Shown: in pieces, positions 31,546 through 37,380 of the stretch
Layout: every line of letters starts with the position of its first letter
Numbering within the stretch: the first letter of the stretch is position 1
From: Ignavibacteriota bacterium
Lineage (GTDB): Bacteria; Bacteroidota; Ignavibacteria; UBA10030; UBA6906
DNA length: 37,380 nucleotides
NCBI GenBank assembly: GCA_003158475.1
Contig: PMJR01000060.1
Span: forward strand, 1 to 37,380
Reading direction: 5' to 3'
Notes under the pieces: model-generated
What the model was told of the DNA's origin: nothing
Seen by the model: the letters and a program-made list of their open reading frames with translations, nothing else
The model's database searches: none
Position numbers and translations under genes: made by a program

Positions 31546-33921
31546 TCAGTGCAGTGGGATGATAGTTTCCTTGCCGGAGTATCGCACGACTGCGTCGGCC
31601 TGTTCGGTCGATTCAATCCCCGCACCGTGATCCGTTCTGACGAGCACGATACGGAATGTCCGTTGCTGGAGCATTCCCGGGAATTGTCCCCGCCGGGTCC
31701 CGATGGTGAGTAGGCGTTGTGTGTCGTCCCAGTGGATCGGAATTGTCGCGTAAACCCCCTTTTCGTAGTCGTAGTTGTCATTCTCGTCTTCGTAGAGGGT
31801 GAAGTCTCCGTTTGTCCCCCGGTACACCCGCAATTCGATTGGGTCCGCGGGTTTTTCTGCCGCCCATTCGACGTCCGGTCCCACCGGGACTATCGAGCCT
31901 TGCCGGACAAACAGCGGGAGACGATTCAACGGGGCCGATGCGTCGATGCTCCGCCCCCCGATCACGGGGTCGCCGCTCCAAAAGTCGAACCACGTTCCCC
32001 GTGGGAGATAGAGGCGGCGCATGGTTGCCGAAGGCTCGGTGACGGGATTCACGAGGAAGGCCTCCCCGAACATGAATTGGTCGCCGATATCCGTCGCGCG
32101 CGCGTCACTGCGGAAATCCATGACCAGTCCTCTCATGGGTGTGTAACCCTCACTCGTGATCTTCCATGCCATGGTGTAGATATAGGGGAGCAGGCGGTAG
32201 CGGAGCCGGTCGAAATCCGTGAGGATCTTCTGCGCTGCGGTACCGTACGACCAGAGCTCGTTCTGATTGTTGGTGCGGGTGCCGTGCACCCGGAGGATCG
32301 GGCTGAATGTGCTGAACTGGAACCATCGGATGAACAGTTCACGGTACATCGGGTCGTCGGGATCGCCGGAAATGAACCCGCCCGTATCCGTTGTCCAGTA
32401 CGGGATTCCCGAGAGCGAACAATTGAGTCCGGCGGGAATCTGTTTCCTGAAGAAGACCCAGTCGGAATTGATATCGCCCGACCATACCGCCGTCGCATTC
32501 CTCTGGCTGCCGGCGAACGCCGAACGCGAAAGGATGAACACCCGCTTCCTGTCACTCTCATGCCGCTGCCCCTCGTACACCGCCGATGTAGTGAAAAGCG
32601 GGAACAGGTTGGCGTAACGGGCCCCGTTCGCGCCGGCGACCCTGTTTGTCACGAGGATATTCGTCTCACGCCCCTCTGTTTCGGGCTCCGTCGTGTCAAG
32701 CCACCAGGCGTCGGTGCCGATCGCAAACAGGGCCGTGTCCATCAGGTGCCAGTAGTATTTCCGCGCCTCCACGTTGAACGCGTCGTAGAGGGCCTGGCCG
32801 GTGGGATGGAATGCGGCGGTGATGGTCTTGTCGATGAAGAAACCCCTCCGGTCCATTTCCGCATATGTCCCGCTCCCGGGGCGGAAATAGGGCCAGACGG
32901 ATATCATGAAATGGAAGTGGTTCCCGTGAATCTCGTCGACCATCCCCTTCGGGTCCGGGTACCTGGAGGCATCGAACACCGGCTCCCCCATCGTATTCCA
33001 CCAGAACCAGTCCTGAACGATATTGTCTGCAGGGATACGGAGCTCGCGGTACTTTCGTGTGATCCCCACGATTTCATCCTGCGTGCGATAGCGGTTCTTG
33101 CACTGCCAGAAACCGTACGCCCACCTTCCGAACATCGGGACCCCGCCCGTCAGCATGCGGTAGCCGGCGACGATGGAATCGAACTCCGGCCCGGCGATGA
33201 AATAGTAGTCTATGGCATCCGCGACCTCCGAACTGAGGTACAGCGCGTTGAGAAAGCGGTTGTTGAACCGGCTGCGCGACGCATTGTTCCAGAATATCCC
33301 GTAGCCGTTCGACGAGAGGAAGAAGGGGATGGCGATGTTCGAGTTGTCCTGTGAAATATCGACCGCCTCCCCCCGGTAGTTCCACACGCCGGCCTGGTGC
33401 TGCCCCAGGCCGTAAAAGGCCTCGCCGGAACCCCAGAGGCTTGAAAACATCTCGGCATGGTAGGTCTTCTCGCCGTTGACCTCCACCGGAGTCAGGCTCC
33501 TCGTCTGGTCTTCGAAGAGTTTTCCCCCGGAGCTGTCTGTAAATATGATCGTCCCCTGGCTCCGCGAAACAACGACGCGGAGCGCCGGTGTACGAACGAC
33601 GACGCTGTCCCCGGCCGTCTGTGCCGTCCAGTTCACGGGGGGCCACGTCGTCTTGAGGACGACATCGTCCCGCCTGACGGGAAATGAGGATCCGGGTGAA
33701 TACAGGACCCGGATTATCGTCGGCGTGCACACCTGCAATTTCATGGTGCCGGACTTCATCGTGAAGACCACGCCGTCGTCCTGTCGCGTGATGGCTGTAA
33801 CAGGGTTCAGGGGGATCCACTGGGCCGGGGCTACGGCGGTCAGCGCCTGCCCGACGAACAGAAAGAGGATTCCCCGCCCTGCGGGGCGGAAAGTGCGCCT
33901 TAGGACACGCGCCACGTTCAT
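31546..33921 (-). CDS. Secreted GH31 glycosidase without PA14, alpha-xylosidase/alpha-glucosidase type
   Basis: A 791-residue GH31 enzyme. The ATG at 33921 overlaps the stop of the preceding GH5-like gene (ATGA) and opens a signal peptide (about residues 1-34, ending VAPAQ); upstream ATG choices lie inside that gene. The nucleophile lies in AWWLDTTEPETEG (Asp409). FILSRSAFAGSQRNA and GIPYWTTDTGGFIS are GH31 blocks around the active site. The last 130 residues align closely with the other GH31 of this region (PRGTWFDFWSG, GSIVPVGPD, YDYEKGVYATIPIHWDD), so the two are paralogues. This copy goes from barrel to C-terminal beta domain with no PA14 insert. Substrate is probably xyloglucan oligosaccharide or another alpha-linked side chain; family alone does not decide between xylose and glucose. 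Confidence 0.87.
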   Translation of the reverse strand: MNVARVLRRTFRPAGRGILFLFVGQALTAVAPAQWIPLNPVTAITRQDDGVVFTMKSGTMKLQVCTPTIIRVLYSPGSSFPVRRDDVVLKTTWPPVNWTAQTAGDSVVVRTPALRVVVSRSQGTIIFTDSSGGKLFEDQTRSLTPVEVNGEKTYHAEMFSSLWGSGEAFYGLGQHQAGVWNYRGEAVDISQDNSNIAIPFFLSSNGYGIFWNNASRSRFNNRFLNALYLSSEVADAIDYYFIAGPEFDSIVAGYRMLTGGVPMFGRWAYGFWQCKNRYRTQDEIVGITRKYRELRIPADNIVQDWFWWNTMGEPVFDASRYPDPKGMVDEIHGNHFHFMISVWPYFRPGSGTYAEMDRRGFFIDKTITAAFHPTGQALYDAFNVEARKYYWHLMDTALFAIGTDAWWLDTTEPETEGRETNILVTNRVAGANGARYANLFPLFTTSAVYEGQRHESDRKRVFILSRSAFAGSQRNATAVWSGDINSDWVFFRKQIPAGLNCSLSGIPYWTTDTGGFISGDPDDPMYRELFIRWFQFSTFSPILRVHGTRTNNQNELWSYGTAAQKILTDFDRLRYRLLPYIYTMAWKITSEGYTPMRGLVMDFRSDARATDIGDQFMFGEAFLVNPVTEPSATMRRLYLPRGTWFDFWSGDPVIGGRSIDASAPLNRLPLFVRQGSIVPVGPDVEWAAEKPADPIELRVYRGTNGDFTLYEDENDNYDYEKGVYATIPIHWDDTQRLLTIGTRRGQFPGMLQQRTFRIVLVRTDHGAGIESTEQADAVVRYSGKETIIPLH

Positions 33922-36329
33922 CGGAGCACCATGAGTTTCATCGTCTGCTGGAACGGCCTCCCAGGCGTCTCCGACGGGACTGCTTCCATCCGGCAGAAAT
34001 AGACACCCGAGGCGGCTCCGGCATTCCATCTGACGGCATGGTACCCTCTTTCCAGTTCGCCGTTGATGATTTCCGCCACGCGCTGACCCAGGACATTGTA
34101 GATGCTGATTGTCACCTGGCTCCGCAAGGGGAGTGCGAAGCTGATTGTCGTGGAGGGATTGAACGGATTCGGATAGTTCTGGAAGAGCGCAAAGTGGTCG
34201 GGGATTCCGGGTCCCGGTCCGCTCACGGAGAGGGGCTGCGAGACCCCGTACACCTCGAACTCGCGGATTGTGAATCCGGTCGATGTGGACGCTCTCGTGT
34301 CAAGCATCAGCCTCACATACGATCCGTTGTGATTCAGGCTGTCGATCACCGTCGTCCCTCCCTGTCCTCCCGTCGTCGCGCGCACGTCAAACCAGGTGTT
34401 GTCATCGGAAGAGAGTTGGAGCCGCCACGCTGTCGCGTAGTTGTCCCCCCATCGGACAATGACTTTTTTGACGAGGAAATTCTGTCCCAGGTTGCAGTCG
34501 AGCCACTGACCGTCGCTGGCGCCGCTTCCCCACTCCGTTGCGGTATCGCCGTCGACAAGACTCTGCGGGTTCGCGAGCGCGGGGGTCCTGCTGTTCGATG
34601 AGACAGAAACAGATTTCCGAAGCGCACGGTTGATCTGATCCAGCGGCACCGCCGTGATGAGAATGGCGGACGTGTCGCGGACGGTTCCGGCGCCGATGAG
34701 CCGGTATGTCGTCGTCTTCAGGGGATGCACGATGACGGAATCCGTGCGCCTGACCGACGAATCGTTGAGCGTCACAGCCGACCCGTGCGCGGCGTTCCAG
34801 CGGAGCACCACCTGGTCGCCGGCGCCGATGAACGTCTGTGAAGCGCTGAACGAAATAATCTTTCCTGTCTGATAAATGGCGAGCGTCACTGTTGTCGTAT
34901 CCACGATGCTCCCCCGTGCGATGAGCGTGTACGGGGTTGTCACCGTGGGCGCGACCGCCATCGTCCCGTGTATCGCCACCGGACCGCCGTTGAGCGTTGC
35001 CGATGTGCCGAGCGCGGTCTTCCAGTCAAGTATGCTCACCTGCCCGCTGTCCATCAGCGAAGGCGTGGCGGTGAACGAGTAGACCTTTCCGGAGACCGGA
35101 TCGGGGTCGATCTGATCCGGGAACCGTGAGAAGAGCTCCTGTGTCAGCACGAGCGTGTTGGCCTGCAGCGTGGCCTGCGAATGACCGCTTGCACCGCTGT
35201 ACCACCCCCACGACAGCGCGCCGGCGTACCCGTTTGCGTAGAGTGTGTCATAGAGAGCGGTGTAGGGGAGGGCGAGCGTCTGTTCGGGAAAGAACTCCGC
35301 GATCACGAGCGGCTTCGTCAGCCCCCATGAAGAGGCGGGATGGACGAAGGGGGAGATCGGCGTGCTCTGCCAGTCATAATAATGGTCCGTGTAGAAATCC
35401 AGCGTCCCCATGGGATCCCCGCCGGCCTGGATGAGGCGGTCGTCTCTATAATAGTTGTAGTTCGGTCCGGCGGCGAACTTCCTGATGAGGTTCTCGGCTG
35501 TCATTCTGAACCGGTACCGCGCATAGAACTCCTCCTCGATCCGAAGTTTCTCGGCGGCCGACAGCGAGCTGAGACGTGTCTGAAGCTCGGCGCTCTTCGC
35601 GAGGTTGTTCACATCGGTCTGGGCCGTCAATGCCCACGCGCCCGTCGTCACCTTGGCCGAGGGATCTGCCCTGTGGATTGCACCCGTGCAGAGGTTGACG
35701 AACGCCTGGATATCCGCCATCGGCACGTGATACGTGAAGTCCCAGCCGTACTCGTTGCTCATCCCTTCCGCCTCATTGAAGATTTCCCATCCGATGATCG
35801 CGGGATGTCCCCGGACGGCGTTGACCATCGGTATGAGCGCGTTGTCGATGTAGTACCTCGTGTAGCTCGTGTCCGTCAGCATGAGCTGCGACCTGTTCGT
35901 CACGACCGTCGCCCTGGATGTTTCCATCATATTGAACGACCAGAGTGTCAGGAGAAGTCCGATTCTTCTCTGCCACGCCATATCGAGTATCAGTTTCAAG
36001 TCCGCCAGTGCGTGGATTCCGGGTCCTGTGACTTTCCCCCCGGTGCTGAATTCAGGCGTGTTCTCCCCTGTCGTGTGAAGCCAGAAGCGGAGGGCATTTC
36101 CTCCGTGAGCATGAATCGAATCGAAGACAGCCCTGAATGAGGTGGTGTCGAGAGGATTCGGGCCGAGATCCTCCGCAAAATTGACCCACGCGATATTGGA
36201 CCCGTTCAGAAACACTTGCTGGTTGTTGAAATTAATCCGTGACTGGGAGAGACCAGGAGAAACGGCCGCATTCACGCAAACCAGGATAATGGCCGGGATC
36301 ACGAGAAGAGCACGACGATTGGATTTCAT
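33918..36329 (-). CDS. Modular GH5-like glycosidase with two Ig-like domains, F5/8-type CBM and T9SS sorting domain
   Basis: An 803-residue secreted enzyme. The start has a strong AGGAGG (36341-36336) six bases before the ATG. Order: signal peptide (1-30); clan-A barrel (about 31-405) with acid/base Glu186 in GWEIFNEAEGM and candidate nucleophile Glu345 in LVIAEFFPEQ; two related Ig-like repeats (about 418-485 and 493-562); a discoidin/F5-8C-type carbohydrate-binding domain (about 565-695, with SLVDGDTATEWGSG and FEVYGV); and a T9SS type A domain (from 711, FQNYPNPFNPST, IYNVLGQRVAEI). It is thus exported across the outer membrane and released or anchored on the surface. It is coupled to the downstream GH31 by an ATGA overlap. 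The likely target is a beta-mannan or beta-glucan backbone; the GH5 subfamily is not resolved. Confidence 0.82.
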   Translation of the reverse strand: MKSNRRALLVIPAIILVCVNAAVSPGLSQSRINFNNQQVFLNGSNIAWVNFAEDLGPNPLDTTSFRAVFDSIHAHGGNALRFWLHTTGENTPEFSTGGKVTGPGIHALADLKLILDMAWQRRIGLLLTLWSFNMMETSRATVVTNRSQLMLTDTSYTRYYIDNALIPMVNAVRGHPAIIGWEIFNEAEGMSNEYGWDFTYHVPMADIQAFVNLCTGAIHRADPSAKVTTGAWALTAQTDVNNLAKSAELQTRLSSLSAAEKLRIEEEFYARYRFRMTAENLIRKFAAGPNYNYYRDDRLIQAGGDPMGTLDFYTDHYYDWQSTPISPFVHPASSWGLTKPLVIAEFFPEQTLALPYTALYDTLYANGYAGALSWGWYSGASGHSQATLQANTLVLTQELFSRFPDQIDPDPVSGKVYSFTATPSLMDSGQVSILDWKTALGTSATLNGGPVAIHGTMAVAPTVTTPYTLIARGSIVDTTTVTLAIYQTGKIISFSASQTFIGAGDQVVLRWNAAHGSAVTLNDSSVRRTDSVIVHPLKTTTYRLIGAGTVRDTSAILITAVPLDQINRALRKSVSVSSNSRTPALANPQSLVDGDTATEWGSGASDGQWLDCNLGQNFLVKKVIVRWGDNYATAWRLQLSSDDNTWFDVRATTGGQGGTTVIDSLNHNGSYVRLMLDTRASTSTGFTIREFEVYGVSQPLSVSGPGPGIPDHFALFQNYPNPFNPSTTISFALPLRSQVTISIYNVLGQRVAEIINGELERGYHAVRWNAGAASGVYFCRMEAVPSETPGRPFQQTMKLMVLR

Positions 36330-36364
36330 GGGATTCCTCCTGAGTTGATGCTTCTTACAGGGCC

Positions 36365-36381
36365 TTATGCGGGCAGCATAA
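36365..36381. promoter_or_regulatory. Inverted repeat upstream of the GH5-T9SS gene
   Basis: A perfect 6-bp inverted repeat, TTATGC-GGGCA-GCATAA, lies 35 bp upstream of the start at 36329. It would fall in the leader of that gene or near its promoter. Its outer bases (TTAT...ATAA) recall the operator family, but the half-site and spacing differ, so it may bind another protein or fold in RNA. Confidence 0.3.
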
Positions 36382-36440
36382 CCTGTGCCAGCTAGTATAT
36401 CAACAATTGGGATCGAAATCCACGCCCCGGATCTGCTGCA

Positions 36441-36455
36441 TTATCAAAAACATAA
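36441..36455. promoter_or_regulatory. Single operator of the TTATCAAAANSATAA family
   Basis: TTATCAAAAACATAA matches the sites at 18789 and 31449 in its first nine bases exactly. It lies in the 226-bp gap between the divergent GH5-T9SS gene (start 36329) and the repeat-protein gene (start 36556), 26 bp upstream of the candidate promoter of the latter. Only one copy is visible here, unlike the pairs elsewhere. Confidence 0.5.
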
Positions 36456-36480
36456 AAACGCGGCACCCGTTCCCTCGTCG

Positions 36481-36512
36481 TTTGAATTTGTCAGGAGAGT
36501 TTGTTACTCTTG
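36481..36512 (+). promoter_or_regulatory. Candidate Bacteroidota-type promoter for the repeat-protein gene
   Basis: TTTG at 36481-36484 is followed after 20 bases by TACTCTTG (36505-36512), one mismatch from the -7 consensus TAnnTTTG. The start codon lies 43 bases further on, behind a strong GGAGGAGG site, which gives a plausible leader. Confidence 0.45.
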
Positions 36513-36555
36513 CCTCAAAGGATGCAGCCTCACAACATATCCGGAGGAGGTAATC

Positions 36556-37380
36556 ATGAAGAGAGCGTTAACGATTTTCGCAGCCCTTGTCGTGGCGGGT
36601 TCGATCGCCTCCGCGCAGGTCGTCGCAGACTTCGAGAAAAATACCGGCGGGTTCCACGTCCTGACACAGTATTTCGGGACCGCCCTGACGCGGGCTTCGC
36701 AAAAGGCGGATCCGACACTGAAGAGTGCGGGTGTCATGGTTCTCAACTTTAATTTCCCTCCCGGGAATGCCGGTGACAAAGGAGCTGTCGGCGCGAACAA
36801 CGCGATCGTAACGAACGGCGCTCATTTCATCACCTACTGGGTCTATCTCCCCGCAAGCACTCCAGACAGCCTCAACATCAGCGTGTTTGCGCAGGACAAC
36901 GTGGCGTATGCGTTCCACCAGAACACGGTCCAGGGGAAGACAATCCCCAAGAACAAATGGTATCCGCTCTCCCTCGACCTGACGCAGGCCGGGATCGGCG
37001 ATCCCACGTTTAATCTCGTCACAGGAAACATCTTTCTGACCGGTATCCAGGTTGACAACTTTGCCGGGAACTTCACGTGGCAGGACAGCATGCTCGTCGA
37101 CAACGTCGCTCTTGTCGGGTCGCAGCCCGTGTCGGTCGCCGCCTTTGAGTCGGGCCTCGGTGGTTTCGCGAACGTTAACTTCGGGCCGGCGCTGAAAAAG
37201 GTCGAACAGGTCGCGGATCCGACTGCGAAGAGCTCAGGCGTCATGCAGCTCAACTGGATCTTCCCCGCCGACACGAATTCGAAGGGTGCGGTCGGCCTTC
37301 AACAGTCGGGCGGGCTTCCGGTCAATGGCGCACGGTTCATCACCTACTGGATCTATCTGGCTGATTCGACGATGCCCGAT
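36556..37380 (+). CDS. Secreted protein of tandem ~171-residue beta-sandwich modules, 3'-truncated
   Basis: An open frame of 275 codons from the ATG at 36556 to the window edge, preceded by GGAGGAGG. A signal peptide is seen (MKRALTIFAALVVAGSIASA). Two copies of one module follow: each begins with an F-E-x-n-GGF motif (Phe26 and Phe197, a period of 171 residues), then VADPTAKSSGVM- and ADPTLKSAGVM-like segments, a GAVG motif, and the closely matching strands GAHFITYWVYL and GARFITYWIYL. This resembles CBM11/CIA30-like jelly-roll domains that bind glycans or form part of surface proteins. More copies, and perhaps an enzyme or T9SS domain, probably lie beyond the edge. It shares its upstream region and operator with the GH5-T9SS gene. 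Glycan binding is inference. Confidence 0.72.
   Translation, partial: MKRALTIFAALVVAGSIASAQVVADFEKNTGGFHVLTQYFGTALTRASQKADPTLKSAGVMVLNFNFPPGNAGDKGAVGANNAIVTNGAHFITYWVYLPASTPDSLNISVFAQDNVAYAFHQNTVQGKTIPKNKWYPLSLDLTQAGIGDPTFNLVTGNIFLTGIQVDNFAGNFTWQDSMLVDNVALVGSQPVSVAAFESGLGGFANVNFGPALKKVEQVADPTAKSSGVMQLNWIFPADTNSKGAVGLQQSGGLPVNGARFITYWIYLADSTMPD

Noticed and set aside
31717-33354. 545-codon open frame on the plus strand
   Set aside because: It is antisense to the GH31 gene at 31546-33921, which has clear family motifs; the shadow has none.
1-37380. CRISPR arrays, tRNA or rRNA genes, insertion sequences, phage or toxin-antitoxin genes
   Set aside because: I looked for regularly spaced repeats, cloverleaf-like segments, transposase motifs and small paired genes and saw none. 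This was by eye; tRNAscan-SE and an IS search would settle it.

Overview
The window is about 37 kb of GC-rich, densely coded bacterial DNA that reads as a plant cell-wall polysaccharide utilisation region. The organism is probably a member of the FCB (Fibrobacterota-Chlorobi-Bacteroidota) group, of the Ignavibacteria/Kryptonia/Calditrichota sort. The reasons are two secreted enzymes ending in type IX secretion (T9SS) sorting domains with the YPNPFNPST signature, promoters resembling the Bacteroidota TTTG/TAnnTTTG type, and many genes without a Shine-Dalgarno sequence beside a few strong AGGAGG sites. No tRNA, rRNA, CRISPR array, insertion sequence, phage gene or SusC/SusD pair was seen.

Layout. 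(1) 1-2777: the 3' part of an NAD-type malic enzyme gene, overlapping tail to tail with a xylulokinase gene. (2) 2885-5110: a secreted GH36/raffinose-synthase-like enzyme, followed by about 160 bp that look like a coding remnant. (3) 5274-13115: a tightly coupled operon of ribulokinase (araB), ribulose-5-phosphate 4-epimerase (araD), a FucI-type sugar isomerase in the place of araA, a polyol-type zinc dehydrogenase, a GT-C membrane glycosyltransferase-like protein and a secreted GH28. (4) 13139-16881: a soluble five-PAS hybrid histidine kinase and a small membrane zinc-finger protein. (5) 16912-25328: a GH5-like secreted enzyme with an FnIII domain, divergent from a cellobiose/mannobiose 2-epimerase; then a T9SS-exported PQQ-type sugar dehydrogenase, divergent from an uncharacterised secreted protein that is coupled to a GH5_7-like beta-mannanase lipoprotein. 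(6) 25367-36329, all on the minus strand: a GH5-like T9SS enzyme coupled to a GH31, then an SSS sodium symporter coupled to a GH130 mannosylglucose phosphorylase, then a second GH31 carrying a PA14 domain. (7) 36556-end: a truncated secreted protein made of tandem ~171-residue modules.

The genes fit one economy. Extracellular mannanase and related GH5 enzymes, GH36, GH31 and GH28 release oligosaccharides from (galacto/gluco)mannan, xyloglucan and pectin. The symporter probably imports disaccharides. The epimerase would turn mannobiose into mannosyl-glucose, and GH130 would phosphorolyse it to mannose-1-phosphate and glucose. Pentoses enter through XylB and AraB/AraD. Five copies of a 15-bp imperfect palindrome (consensus close to TTATCAAAANSATAA) lie in three intergenic regions, in front of the epimerase/GH5, the symporter-GH130 pair, and the GH5-T9SS/repeat-protein pair. 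They suggest one trans-acting regulator ties the distant pieces into a single regulon; its gene is not in this window.
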